A DNA stretch of 64,000 bases from Tabrizicola_A sp964393035 (GCA_964393035.1 CAYMRX010000004.1:186001-250000), one strand, 5' to 3'; positions 7,769 to 16,587 are shown, counted from the stretch's first letter. The notes: generated from the sequence alone by a model not told the origin. Program-made: numbers and translations.

Positions 7769-9784
7769 TCAGAGCAGCGCCTTGGCCTTTTCGACAGCGG
7801 CTTCGGCGGTGATGCCGAATTCCTTGTAAAGCCGGTCATAGGGGGCCGAGGCGCCGAAGGACGACATGCCGACGAAATCGGCCTTGGTGTCGCGGCCACG
7901 CTCGCCCAAGAGCCAGCGGTCCCAGCCCATGCGCACGCCGGCCTCGATCGCCACGCGCACCGGACCTGCGGGCAGAACCTTTTTGCGGTAAGCCTCGTCC
8001 TGTGCCGCAAAGAGTTCCATCGACGGCATGGACACGACGCGGGTGCCGATGCCCTGCGCTTCCAGCATCTCGCGGGCGGCAAGGGCGATTTCCACTTCCG
8101 AACCCGTCGCCATCAGGATCACCTGACGTTTGCCGGTCGCTTCGGCCAGCACATAGGCGCCCTTGGACGACAGGTTGGTGTTGGTGTGGGTCTTGCGCAC
8201 CGCGGCCAGATTCTGACGCGACAGCGCCATCACCGAGGGGGTGGATTTCTGGGCAAAGGCGATTTCCCAGCATTCGGCCACTTCCACCAGATCGGCGGGG
8301 CGGAAGACCAAGGTGTTCGGGGTCGAACGCGAAATCGCCAGATGTTCCACCGGCTGGTGGGTCGGGCCGTCTTCGCCCAGACCGATGCTGTCATGCGTCA
8401 TGACATAGACCACCGGCAGACCCATCAGCGCCGAAAGCCGCATCGCGGGGCGGGCGTAATCGGTGAAGGCCATGAAGGTGCCGGAATAGGGCCGCACGCC
8501 GCCATGCAGCGCCATGCCGTTCATCGCACTGGCCATGCCATGCTCGCGGATGCCCCAATACATGTAACGGCCGCCGGGGGTTTCCGCGTTGAACACGCCG
8601 AGATCGGCGGTCTTGGTGTTGTTGGACCCGGTCAGATCAGCCGAGCCGCCAAAGGTTTCCGGCATGATCGGGTTGATCGCCGCCAGCACCTTTTCGGATG
8701 CGGTGCGGGTTGCGAGTTTCGCCGGGGCCTCAATGGCGGCCTTTTTCACACCGCGCACAGCAGCGGCCAGCTTCGCCGGGGCCTCATCCGAGAAAATGCG
8801 CACGAGTTCAGCCTGCTTGGCGGCCGACAGCGCCGCCACGCGGGCTTTCCACTCGGCATGGGCCGCAGCACCCCGGGCGCCCATGGCTTCCCATTCGGCC
8901 TTGATCTTGGCTGGCACCTCGAACGGACCACCTTTCCAGCCATAGGCGTCTTTTGCCGCCTGCAGCTGGGCTTTGTCGGTCAAGGCACCATGGCCCTTGG
9001 AGGTATCCTGCGCGGCATGGCCATAGGCGATATGGGTCTTGCAGGCGATGAGGGTGGGGCGATCCGACTTTTTCGCCGCCGTCAGGGCGCGGTCAATGTC
9101 TTCGGGATCGTGGCCGTCGCAAGACAGCACGTTCCAACCGCTGGCGGCAAAGCGCGCCTTCTGGTCGGTGGCGTCCGACAGCGACACCTTGCCGTCAATG
9201 GTGATGCCGTTGTCATCCCACATCACGATGAGGCGGTTCAGCTTGTGCTTGCCCGCGATGCCGATGGCTTCCTGGGACACACCTTCCATCAGGCAGCCGT
9301 CACCGGCGATGACATAGGTGTAATGGTCCTGCACCTTGGCGCCCCAGCGGGCGCGCAGATGCGCTTCGGCCATGGCAAAGCCGACCGAGTTGGCAATGCC
9401 CTGACCCAAGGGGCCGGTGGTGGTTTCCACGCCGGCGACATGGCCGAACTCGGGGTGGCCCGCGGTGATGGCGCCCCACTGGCGGAAGTTCTTGATCTCC
9501 TCCAGCGTCACATCTTCGTAGCCGGTCAGATGCAACAGCGAATAGATCAGCATCGAGCCATGGCCCGCCGACAGGATGAAACGGTCGCGGTCCGGCCAAC
9601 GGGGCGCTTTGGGATCAAACTTCAGGTGCTTTTCAAACAGCACCGTCGCCACATCGGCCATGCCCATCGGCATGCCGGAATGGCCCGAATTGGCGGCCGC
9701 AACGGCATCCAGCGTCAGGGTGCGGATCGCGGCGGCGCGCATCCAGTGGTCGGGGTGGCGGGCGCGGAGGGTCTCGATGTCCAA
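7769..9784 (-). CDS. tkt: Transketolase
   Basis: Thiamine-diphosphate enzyme moving two-carbon units in the pentose phosphate or Calvin pathways, 671 residues. Visible landmarks are NSGHSGMPMGMADV near the N-terminus, GPLGQGIANSVG, the ThDP motif GDGCLMEG, and in the middle domain FMAFTDYARPAMR with DSIGLGEDGPTHQPVEH. The start is TTG at 9784 with AAGGA eight bases upstream. The open frame continues another 173 codons upstream but shows no homology there and runs antisense to the next gene. Confidence 0.95.
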   Translation of the reverse strand: MDIETLRARHPDHWMRAAAIRTLTLDAVAAANSGHSGMPMGMADVATVLFEKHLKFDPKAPRWPDRDRFILSAGHGSMLIYSLLHLTGYEDVTLEEIKNFRQWGAITAGHPEFGHVAGVETTTGPLGQGIANSVGFAMAEAHLRARWGAKVQDHYTYVIAGDGCLMEGVSQEAIGIAGKHKLNRLIVMWDDNGITIDGKVSLSDATDQKARFAASGWNVLSCDGHDPEDIDRALTAAKKSDRPTLIACKTHIAYGHAAQDTSKGHGALTDKAQLQAAKDAYGWKGGPFEVPAKIKAEWEAMGARGAAAHAEWKARVAALSAAKQAELVRIFSDEAPAKLAAAVRGVKKAAIEAPAKLATRTASEKVLAAINPIMPETFGGSADLTGSNNTKTADLGVFNAETPGGRYMYWGIREHGMASAMNGMALHGGVRPYSGTFMAFTDYARPAMRLSALMGLPVVYVMTHDSIGLGEDGPTHQPVEHLAISRSTPNTLVFRPADLVEVAECWEIAFAQKSTPSVMALSRQNLAAVRKTHTNTNLSSKGAYVLAEATGKRQVILMATGSEVEIALAAREMLEAQGIGTRVVSMPSMELFAAQDEAYRKKVLPAGPVRVAIEAGVRMGWDRWLLGERGRDTKADFVGMSSFGASAPYDRLYKEFGITAEAAVEKAKALL

Positions 9785-10004
9785 GGCGGCAGTCCTTTGG
9801 CTGAAAGCTGGCGTTGCGGGGTGCATACCAGCCTTGGCGGCAAGATCAAGCACGGCCCGCAAGCTGTTGGACGCAAAAGACAAGACCCCGCGCCGGGCAG
9901 GCGCTATGATCGGGCTTGACGCTGCCGTTGCGATTCGCAACGGTTGTGCAACAGGGGCCGGGGGTAAGTCTTTGGCCGGAAAAGACAGAAAGGGCGCAAG
10001 ACCC

Positions 10005-10406
10005 ATGCAGGATATTGTCGAGCTGGAGCGGCGGCTCACCGCAGCCTTGGAACGGATCGGGGCCGGGCTTGATCGCCGGGCGGGCCATGTCGCCGGGCAG
10101 GGCGAGGGGGATGAAATCGCCCGCCTGACCGAGGCTTTGGATGAAGAACGGATGGCCAATGCCCAATTGAATGAGCGGGTGCGCGTGCTGCACGAGCGGG
10201 CAACGCAGGGCGCGAGCGAGGCGGACGAAGGCTTGCAGGCCCAGCTTGCCGCCCAGGCCGATGAAATCGCCACCCTGCGCCGGGTCTTGGCCGAGGCGGG
10301 CAAGGAAATTGCCTCGTTGCGTGCCGCCCGCGCTGCCGAGGCCGCCGAGCTGGCCGAGGTTGTGGCGGCCCTTGATCCCCTTGTGAAGGATGCCGAACAT
10401 GCCTGA
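10005..10406 (+). CDS. Coiled-coil protein of unknown function, next to zapA
   Basis: A 133-residue protein beginning MQDIVELERRLTAALERI. It is almost wholly helical with heptad-like Leu/Ala spacing (ARLTEALDEERMANAQLNERVRVL and a second helix from about residue 75), so a coiled coil is expected. The gene overlaps zapA by eight bases and lies between tkt and zapA. The context suggests a cell-division or envelope role, but no family function is claimed. Confidence 0.7.
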   Translation: MQDIVELERRLTAALERIGAGLDRRAGHVAGQGEGDEIARLTEALDEERMANAQLNERVRVLHERATQGASEADEGLQAQLAAQADEIATLRRVLAEAGKEIASLRAARAAEAAELAEVVAALDPLVKDAEHA

Positions 10407-10767
10407 TCTTGATATCACCATTGGCGGCCGGGTCTTTCAGGTGTCGTGCCAACCCGGCGAAGAACATTTCCTGCGCGCCGCCTCTGCCATGCTGGATTCC
10501 GAGGCGCAGCCACTGGTCGCCGCCATGGGCCGCCTGCCGGAATCGCGGCTGTTGTTGATGTCGGGGCTGATGCTGGCCGACAAGGCCGCGGCCATCGAAG
10601 ATGAAAACCGTCAATTGAAGGCCAAGCTGGCCGAGATTGAGGGCCGCCCCATGCCCGAGCGGGAAAAACTGGAAGTCCCGGTGATCCCGCCGCAGGTGGT
10701 GGAAACGCTGGCAGAGCTTGCCGCAAGGGCCGAGGCTCTGGCCGCGCGGGTCGAGGGCGGCGCCTGA
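10399..10767 (+). CDS. zapA: Cell division protein ZapA
   Basis: FtsZ-ring stabilising protein, 122 residues. It begins MPDLDITIGGRVFQVSC, the usual ZapA start, and has a C-terminal coiled coil with LMLADKAAAIEDENRQLKAK. The ATG at 10399, eight bases after AAGGA, is chosen over 10390. The gene overlaps the upstream coiled-coil gene, so the two are coupled. In many bacteria 6S RNA follows zapA; the 108-base gap here is too short to support it. Confidence 0.85.
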   Translation: MPDLDITIGGRVFQVSCQPGEEHFLRAASAMLDSEAQPLVAAMGRLPESRLLLMSGLMLADKAAAIEDENRQLKAKLAEIEGRPMPEREKLEVPVIPPQVVETLAELAARAEALAARVEGGA

Positions 10768-10875
10768 GGCGGTTTTCGGGGCAAGGGGAAAGCGGGAATC
10801 TTATTCCCTCTGTCAAAATCTTGGGGCATGGGGCATGAGACAGGGGATTTTCCGTTTCCCATTCCCAAAGGACGC

Positions 10876-11259
10876 ATGATGATGAAACCGCTTGCCCTGA
10901 GTTCGGCCCTTTTTCTCGGCGCTCTCCTGCCTTCAACCGTGCTGGCCCAGACGGTCTGGGAGGACAAGGGCATGCGGGTTGAAACCGTGACTTACACCTG
11001 CTCCAGCGCCATCGACGATCTGTCGGTTGCCTATTTCACCGCGCCCGATACCTCCAGCTTTGCCGCTGTGCAGATTGCGGGCGTGGTCCATGCCATGGTG
11101 CAGGATGTCAGTGGCTCTGGGGTGCTTTATGTCGATATTGACGCGCAAAGCGGCTACCGCATCCACAGCAAGGGTGACCTTGTGCTGCTTTTGAAGCAGG
11201 CGCCGGATGATGCGGCCGAAGAAGAACTTCTGGCCGAATGTACGGCGCGGAAAAGCTGA
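10876..11259 (+). CDS. Periplasmic MliC-like C-type lysozyme inhibitor domain protein
   Basis: A 127-residue secreted protein. A signal peptide (MMMKPLALSSALFLGALLPSTVLA) precedes QTVWEDKG. The mature part fits the MliC pattern: an early VTYTCSSA, then LSVAYF, a middle VQDVSGSGVLYVD and a late LLAECTARKS. The two Cys probably form the family disulfide. There is no lipobox Cys at the cleavage site, so it is soluble and not a lipoprotein. AAAGGA precedes the start. Assignment rests on pattern and length. Confidence 0.65.
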   Translation: MMMKPLALSSALFLGALLPSTVLAQTVWEDKGMRVETVTYTCSSAIDDLSVAYFTAPDTSSFAAVQIAGVVHAMVQDVSGSGVLYVDIDAQSGYRIHSKGDLVLLLKQAPDDAAEEELLAECTARKS

Positions 11260-11264
11260 ATGCA

Positions 11265-11289
11265 AAAGGGGGCCAAAGCGGCCCCCTTT
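11265..11289. terminator. Bidirectional terminator between the MliC-like gene and grxD
   Basis: Stem AAAGGGGGCC/GGCCCCCTTT with loop AAAGC. A- and T-runs on both sides serve the two convergent genes. Confidence 0.88.
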
Positions 11290-11311
11290 CCATAGGATCC
11301 GGCAAGGTGGA

Positions 11312-11674
11312 TCAGCCGTTGTTGGCCTCGCGGATGCGGTCGGCGGCCTCTTTCGAATAGGCGATGCCGTTTTGGTCAAACAGCGCATCCAGCTCCGCCG
11401 ACAGCGCCATTTCCGTCACGATGTCGCAGCCACCGACGAATTCGCCCTTCACATAAAGCTGCGGGATGGTCGGCCAATCCGAGAAATCCTTGATCCCCTG
11501 ACGGATGTCCGCATCGGCCAATACGTTCACATCGGCAAATTCGACGCCCATGTAGTTCAGAACCCCCGCCACGCGGGACGAAAACCCGCATTGCGGCATC
11601 ATCTTGGTGCCTTTCATGAACAGCACCACGTCGTTTTTCGCGATCGTCTCGCGGATTTGGTCTTGAGCGGTCAT
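11312..11674 (-). CDS. grxD: Monothiol glutaredoxin, Grx4 family
   Basis: A 120-residue CGFS-type glutaredoxin that carries and delivers Fe-S clusters. Key segments are VVLFMKGTKMMPQCGFSS, WPTIPQLYVKGEFVGGCDIV and a C-terminal helix. The ATG at 11674 gives MTAQDQIRETI; an upstream in-frame start adds nine residues without a better ribosome site. The bolA gene lies just upstream on the same strand, the usual partnership, because BolA and CGFS glutaredoxins share a bridging cluster. Confidence 0.95.
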   Translation of the reverse strand: MTAQDQIRETIAKNDVVLFMKGTKMMPQCGFSSRVAGVLNYMGVEFADVNVLADADIRQGIKDFSDWPTIPQLYVKGEFVGGCDIVTEMALSAELDALFDQNGIAYSKEAADRIREANNG

Positions 11675-11792
11675 TGTCGCGTTTCCTTGGCTTAAGGGCA
11701 CCGGGGGGACGGTGCGTTTGTCTGGTCTCTTTGCCCGGTCGGGCCGGCGCTGCCATTGACCAAAGTCAACGGCGCTGCGGTCAGCCTGGGCG

Positions 11793-12035
11793 TCAGGCGG
11801 GGGCCTTGGTGGTCAGCGCCAGCGCATGCAATTCGCCATGCGCGCCGTCCATCTTGCCCTTCAGGCTGGCGTAAACCGCGCGCTGCTGCTGCACCCGGTT
11901 CATGCCACGAAAGGACTCGTCAATCACCTCGGCGGCCCAATGGTTCTTGTCGCCCACGGTGTCCATCACGGTGATCTTGGCCTGCGGAAAGGAGGCGCGG
12001 ATCAAGGCTTCGATGTCTTCAGCTTCCATGGCCAT
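11793..12035 (-). CDS. bolA: BolA/IbaG family protein
   Basis: An 80-residue BolA-like protein (MAMEAEDIEALIRASFPQ) with the conserved HWAAEVIDESF segment and FRGMNRVQQQRAVYASLKG. The late His in GAHGELHALAL is the candidate cluster ligand. It lies upstream of grxD in the same direction, which supports a Grx4-BolA complex sensing iron or Fe-S status. A strong AAGGAG precedes the ATG. Confidence 0.9.
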   Translation of the reverse strand: MAMEAEDIEALIRASFPQAKITVMDTVGDKNHWAAEVIDESFRGMNRVQQQRAVYASLKGKMDGAHGELHALALTTKAPA

Positions 12036-12111
12036 GGGCGTTCTCCTTTGACTTACGGCTCAGATGTAAGGCCGGGCAGGGGCAGGGGCAAGAGGCTGTG
12101 GGGGCGCGATG

Positions 12112-12600
12112 TTATGCGCGGCGCGCCTGCCATTCGTCGCGCTGGATGCCGAACAGCAAAAGATCCACGGCCCGGTTTAGCGCCGGGCGCCACCAATGCG
12201 CCCGTTGGGTGCCTTCCAGCCTGTAGCCGATCTGGCCATAGACCCGCGCCGCGCGCAGATTCTCGCCCGAGGCATCCAGCCAGACCCGGGCCGCGCCAAA
12301 TTCGGTAAAGGCGTGGTCGGTCAAGGTCTTGAGAAAGGCCAGCCCGCGCCCGCCGCCGGTTTGCGACAGCGCCAGACGGCGCAGTTCCACCCGGCCGGTG
12401 GGGTGGCCGATCTCGCAATAGAGCGCGAAGCCGGCAGGCGCGCCAGCTTCTTGCCAGATGTAAAGCCGGGCGGCCGGATCGGCGAGATAGGCGGCAAGCG
12501 CCGCGTCATCCTCATCGGTGATGAAGGGGGCATTGGCCGGATCTTGCGCCAAGGCACGGATGAAGGCGAAATCGGCGGGGGTTGCGGGGCGCAGGCTCAT
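12112..12600 (-). CDS. GNAT family N-acetyltransferase (162 aa)
   Basis: A GNAT-fold acetyltransferase, starting MSLRPATPADFAFIRALAQD. The acetyl-CoA-binding region is VELRRLALSQTGGGRGLAFLK, and a C-terminal NLRAARVYGQIGYRLEG matches the family Y-x-x-x-G-F/Y pattern. The ATG at 12600 overlaps the stop of the upstream acetyltransferase gene (ATGA), which fixes the start. The substrate is unknown. It is part of a minus-strand run purL-GNAT-GNAT. Confidence 0.82.
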   Translation of the reverse strand: MSLRPATPADFAFIRALAQDPANAPFITDEDDAALAAYLADPAARLYIWQEAGAPAGFALYCEIGHPTGRVELRRLALSQTGGGRGLAFLKTLTDHAFTEFGAARVWLDASGENLRAARVYGQIGYRLEGTQRAHWWRPALNRAVDLLLFGIQRDEWQARRA

Positions 12601-13049
12601 GAGGTCCATTCCTTGGCCAGCAGGCCGTAAAGGTAGCAGTCGGTCCAATTCCCGTCCGCGCGCTGCCAACATTCGCGGATATGGCCCTCGCGTGAGAAGC
12701 CCATGCGTTCATAAAGCGCGATGGCGCGGGCATTGTCGGTGGTGACATCCAGCCCGATCCGGTGGGCGTTCAGGGGGCCGAACATCTCTGCCAGCAGGGC
12801 GCGCAGGAATGGGCCGCCCTGACCGGGCGGGGCCACGATGGCGGAAAGCCCCATCACGCGCGGCACCCAAGCCATGGCAACAGCAAAGCCGGGCGGGCCA
12901 TCTGGGGTTTGCCAAAGGAAAGCAAAGCCTTGCGTGATGGCACGGCCGATCTCGTCCTCGTCCGGCGGTTCGATCCATGCCGCGTTTTCCGGCGCGCGCC
13001 AGAGGGCGTCGATGAGGGGCAGGTCCGAGGGCCGGGCCTGCCGCAGCAT
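12597..13049 (-). CDS. GNAT family N-acetyltransferase (150 aa)
   Basis: A second GNAT protein, starting MLRQARPSDLPLIDALW. It has the acetyl-CoA segment with APPGQGGPFLRALLAEMF and the closing NARAIALYERMGFSREGHIRE, which is typical of RimJ/RimL-like enzymes. Its ATG shares a base with the purL stop (TAATG) and its stop overlaps the next GNAT start, so all three genes are translationally coupled. The acceptor is unknown. Confidence 0.84.
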   Translation of the reverse strand: MLRQARPSDLPLIDALWRAPENAAWIEPPDEDEIGRAITQGFAFLWQTPDGPPGFAVAMAWVPRVMGLSAIVAPPGQGGPFLRALLAEMFGPLNAHRIGLDVTTDNARAIALYERMGFSREGHIRECWQRADGNWTDCYLYGLLAKEWTS

Positions 13050-15208
13050 TAGGCAACGGCCTTGGCAAAGGCCCCGCGATAAAGCGCCGACAGATCGGCC
13101 AAGGGAGCGCTGTCGCCGCCCAAGGTGACCATCGCGCCGCCGAATTGGCCGACGAGGGCCAAGGGCAGGCCTGCCGTCTTGGCGGCGGCGGTCAGGGCGG
13201 CCAGACCGGATTGCGGCAGGGCAACCAGATAGCGCGCCTGATCCTCGCCATAAAGGAAGCCGATCTCGGCGGCGTCGATCTTCAGGCCAAGGCCCGCGCC
13301 TTCGGCCATTTCAAAGGCCGCCAGCGCAAGGCCGCCATCGCCAAGGTCGGTGCAGGCGCGGAACGCCTTGCGGTTGGCGCGGATGAAGTCACCGGCCAGT
13401 TTTTCCGCCGCCAGATCGACATGCGGCGCATCGCCTGCCTCCATGCCGAAAGCCTCGGCCAGCAGCGCCGATTGGCCAAGGTGGCCCTTGGTCGCGCCGA
13501 TGACCACCGCAAGATCGCCCGTCGCCGGGCGGCCCGCGATCAGATCGTCAAGGCTGGCCAAGATGCCCACGGCCCCGATGGTGGGGGTGGGCAGGATGCC
13601 CGAGCCATCGGTTTCATTGTAAAGCGACACGTTGCCCGACACGATCGGCATATCCAGCGCGGCCACGGCAGCGCCGATGCCTTTGATCGCACCAACGAAT
13701 TGGCCCATGATCTCCGGCTTTTCGGGGTTGCCGAAGTTCAGGTTGTCGGTGGTGGCAAGCGGGATTGCCCCCACGGCGGTCAGGTTGCGGTAGGCTTCCG
13801 CCACCGCCTGTTTGCCGCCTTCAAACGGGTTGGCTTTCACATAGCGCGGCGTCACGTCAGAGGTGAAGGCCAGCGCCTTGCCGGTGCCATGCACCCGCAC
13901 CACGCCCGCACCCGCGCCGGGGGCCACGACGGTATCGGCGCCGACTTGGCTGTCATATTGCTCATAGACCCAAGCCTTGTGGGCATAGGAGGGCGAGCCG
14001 ATCAGCGCGCGCAGGGCGGCAATCGGGGCAATCGCGGGCACGGCCCCCAAGGGGGCAGCCGCAGGGGTTTCGACCCAAGGCCGATCATATTCCGGCGCAG
14101 AGGACGAGAGTTTTGACAAGGGCAGGTCGGCCTTGATCTCATTTCCATGCAGGATCAGGAAGCGGTCTTCCGGGATGGTCTCGCCGACGATGGCGAAGTC
14201 GAGGTCCCATTTCACGAAAATGGCGCGGGCGACATCTTCCAGTTCCGGCTTCAGAACCATCAACATGCGTTCCTGAGATTCCGACAGCATCATCTCATAG
14301 GCTGTCATGCCGGTTTCGCGCTGCGGCACATCATCGAGTTGCAGCTTGATCCCGAGGCCGCCCTTGTCGCCCATTTCCACGGCGGAACAGGTCAGGCCCG
14401 CAGCACCCATGTCCTGAATGGAAATCACGGCGCCGGACGCCATCAGCTCAAGGCAGGCTTCCAGCAGGCGCTTTTCGGTGAAGGGGTCGCCAACCTGAAC
14501 GGTGGGGCGTTTTTCCTCGATCGTGTCGTCGAATTCCGCCGAGGCCATGGTCGCGCCACCAACCCCATCGCGGCCGGTCTTGGCGCCAAGATAGACGACC
14601 GGCATGCCGACACCCGAGGCGACCGAGTAGAAGATCTTGTCGGCATCGGCGAGGCCGGCCGCAAAGGCGTTCACAAGGCAGTTGCCGTTATAGGATTTGT
14701 GAAAGCGCACTTCGCCGCCCACGGTCGGCACGCCAAAGGCATTGCCATAACCGCCGACGCCTTCAACCACGCCCTTGACCAGATGCGAGGTTTTCGGATG
14801 CGAGGGCACGCCGAAGGACAAGGAGTTCATTGCCGCAATCGGGCGCGCGCCCATGGTGAAGACATCGCGCAGGATACCGCCGACGCCGGTTGCTGCCCCC
14901 TGATGCGGTTCGATGTAGGAGGGGTGGTTGTGGCTTTCCATCTTGAAGATGACCGCCTGACCATCGCCGATATCGACCACGCCCGCGTTTTCGCCGGGGC
15001 CACAAATCACCTGCGGCCCGGTGGTCGGCAGGGTGCGCAGCCATTTCTTCGACGACTTGTAAGAACAATGCTCGTTCCACATCGCCGAAAAGATGCCAAG
15101 TTCGGTGAACGTGGGCATCCGGCCCAGAATGTCGAGCAACCGCTCCCATTCATCCGGCTTGATGCCATGCTTGGCGACGATTTCCGGGGTGATTTCGGGT
15201 TCCGACAT
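13049..15208 (-). CDS. purL: Phosphoribosylformylglycinamidine synthase subunit PurL
   Basis: Large subunit of FGAM synthase in de novo purine synthesis; it needs PurQ and PurS partners, not seen here. At 719 residues it is the small PurL type. It begins MSEPEITPEIVAKHGI and shows MWNEHCSYKSSKKWL (catalytic His region), KMESHNHPSYIEPHQGAATGVGG, IQDMGAAGL and a repeated second AIRS-like half with SGNVSLYNET. Two GNAT genes follow, coupled by stop-start overlaps. Confidence 0.97.
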   Translation of the reverse strand: MSEPEITPEIVAKHGIKPDEWERLLDILGRMPTFTELGIFSAMWNEHCSYKSSKKWLRTLPTTGPQVICGPGENAGVVDIGDGQAVIFKMESHNHPSYIEPHQGAATGVGGILRDVFTMGARPIAAMNSLSFGVPSHPKTSHLVKGVVEGVGGYGNAFGVPTVGGEVRFHKSYNGNCLVNAFAAGLADADKIFYSVASGVGMPVVYLGAKTGRDGVGGATMASAEFDDTIEEKRPTVQVGDPFTEKRLLEACLELMASGAVISIQDMGAAGLTCSAVEMGDKGGLGIKLQLDDVPQRETGMTAYEMMLSESQERMLMVLKPELEDVARAIFVKWDLDFAIVGETIPEDRFLILHGNEIKADLPLSKLSSSAPEYDRPWVETPAAAPLGAVPAIAPIAALRALIGSPSYAHKAWVYEQYDSQVGADTVVAPGAGAGVVRVHGTGKALAFTSDVTPRYVKANPFEGGKQAVAEAYRNLTAVGAIPLATTDNLNFGNPEKPEIMGQFVGAIKGIGAAVAALDMPIVSGNVSLYNETDGSGILPTPTIGAVGILASLDDLIAGRPATGDLAVVIGATKGHLGQSALLAEAFGMEAGDAPHVDLAAEKLAGDFIRANRKAFRACTDLGDGGLALAAFEMAEGAGLGLKIDAAEIGFLYGEDQARYLVALPQSGLAALTAAAKTAGLPLALVGQFGGAMVTLGGDSAPLADLSALYRGAFAKAVA

Positions 15209-15452
15209 GGCAGTCTCCCATCAGGCGCGGTGGTTTGCGATGCCTTTAGGGCAAGGGGCGGGAAAGGGAAAGCGCCTGCGGTTATTGCGGCGGGAAATAT
15301 TTTCATCATGGGCCATGGTCGGTTTGGGCCGCACATCTGGTCTCTGCCCAAAAACAAGCCACAGCGCGAAACGGGGCGCCCGGCGGGTTGGCCTGCGGGG
15401 CGCGATCTGCCGTTCTGGCAGGCAGTTCGGGCGCCAGCACCGGGGGGCAGGC

Positions 15453-15545
15453 CAAAAAAAAGGCCGAGCTTACGCTCGGCCAAGTCCAACAGGGAGGTGA
15501 AACGTCAAGAGCGAACTCGATTGACGCTTCGAGGGGGTATCTATG
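15453..15545 (-). ncRNA. Candidate small RNA with UUCG hairpin, CACCUCCC motif and terminator
   Basis: On the minus strand a hairpin (15526-15503) closes CGUCAA/UUGACG with an inner GAG-UUCG-CUC tetraloop. The unpaired CACCUCCC follows, then a GGCCGAGC/GCTCGGCC terminator stem (15481-15462) with a T-run at 15461-15454. No open frame fits. The hairpin plus anti-Shine-Dalgarno layout recalls the rhodobacterial CCUCCUCCC-type small RNAs found near DUF1127 genes. The 5' end is estimated. Confidence 0.45.
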
Positions 15546-15693
15546 CGTATGGATTGAGCATCTCAAGAACGAATACGCTGCATATGCAGCATTGCCGTTA
15601 TGCGCTGAGTGCATGGCTGGCGGTGCGCGGCCAAATCCATGCCGCAAACTCCTGTTTTTTCATCAAAAACAGGCGAAGGCAAAACGCGAGCCG
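15546..15693 (-). promoter_or_regulatory. Gene-free stretch with TGC-rich palindromes upstream of the candidate small RNA
   Basis: The whole 485-base gap from purL to the LysR gene has no convincing gene. This part holds a perfect 14-base palindrome GCTGCATATGCAGC (15577-15590) and the elements GCATATGCAGCAT (15580-15592) and ATGCGCTGAGTGCATGGC (15600-15617), both resembling those upstream of the DUF1127 gene. 15209-15452 holds the purL leader and nothing else recognised. Confidence 0.4.
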
Positions 15694-16587
15694 CTAGATC
15701 TGCTGGCGCTTGCGGTAGTTGAAGATTTCCTCCGTCACAAACTCGCGGAAGGCGGCGACGCGTTTGGAATGGCGCAATTCCTCGGGGTAGGCGAGGAAAA
15801 CTGGCACTTCGCTGCTTTCGGTCGCCGGCAGGACCCGCACGAGATTCGGGAAATCTTCGGTGATGTAGTCGGGCAGAACCCCGATCCCCAGATGGTTCAA
15901 GACGCCTTGCAGCACCCCGAAGTAGTTGTTCACCGTCAGGGTTGACGGAATGTCATGGCTCATCAATTCGGCCACCAGCATCGCCCCTGCTGCCACCTGC
16001 GCGGTTCCGGCGTGCTGGCAAATCAACCGATGGTGGGCAAAGTCTTCCATCGTGGTGGGGGTGCCATGTTCGGCCAGATATTCCGGCGTCGCATAAAGCC
16101 GCATCTTGATGTTCATCAGCCGCTTGCGAATGAGATCCGCTTGGCTGGGTTCCTTCATACGGATCGCGACATCGGCCTCGCGCATGGGCAGGTCCAGCAC
16201 CCGCTCCTCCAGCATCAGGTCGATCTTCAGGCTGGGGTATTGTTTGAACAGGGTCGGCAGGCGCGGGGCCAGCCACAGCGTGCCAAAGCCCGTCGTGGTG
16301 GTCACGCGCAACTCGCCAAAAACCTCATCCTCCGAATCGCGGATGCGCGCGGCGGTGGCATCCAGCCGCTTGGCCATGGCTTGGGTCGCATCAAACAGCA
16401 ATTCGCCCTGTTCGGTCAGAATCAGCCCGCGCGCATGGCGATGAAACAGCGTGACATTCAGGCTTTCCTCCAGCGCGCGGATCTGGCGGCTGACGGCCGA
16501 TTGCGACAGGTGCAGCACATCGCCCGCATGGGTCAGACTGCCCTTTTCAGCCACCGAGTGGAAAATTCTCAGCTTGTCCCAATCCAT
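15694..16587 (-). CDS. LysR-family transcriptional regulator
   Basis: A 297-residue LysR regulator. The N-terminal winged helix reads MDWDKLRIFHSVAEKGSLTHAGDVLHLSQSAVSRQIRALEE. An effector-binding domain follows, with LRVTTTTGFGTLWLAPRLP and AIRMKEPSQADLI. The ATG at 16587 follows GGAGGGGCGCC. The effector and target are unknown. It is divergent from murI across 179 bases and stands alone. Confidence 0.9.
   Translation of the reverse strand: MDWDKLRIFHSVAEKGSLTHAGDVLHLSQSAVSRQIRALEESLNVTLFHRHARGLILTEQGELLFDATQAMAKRLDATAARIRDSEDEVFGELRVTTTTGFGTLWLAPRLPTLFKQYPSLKIDLMLEERVLDLPMREADVAIRMKEPSQADLIRKRLMNIKMRLYATPEYLAEHGTPTTMEDFAHHRLICQHAGTAQVAAGAMLVAELMSHDIPSTLTVNNYFGVLQGVLNHLGIGVLPDYITEDFPNLVRVLPATESSEVPVFLAYPEELRHSKRVAAFREFVTEEIFNYRKRQQI

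Noticed and set aside
9785..10303. N-terminal extension of transketolase
   Set aside because: The extra codons have no homology, run antisense to the coiled-coil gene, and the TTG at 9784 has a good ribosome site and the normal family start.
10768..10875. 6S RNA gene after zapA
   Set aside because: The gap is only 108 bases. It has a small GGGAAT/ATTCCC stem but no long bulged rod of the 6S type.
15306..15647. 113-codon minus-strand frame in the purL-LysR gap
   Set aside because: It would run through the terminator and palindromes, has no ribosome site and no family resemblance.
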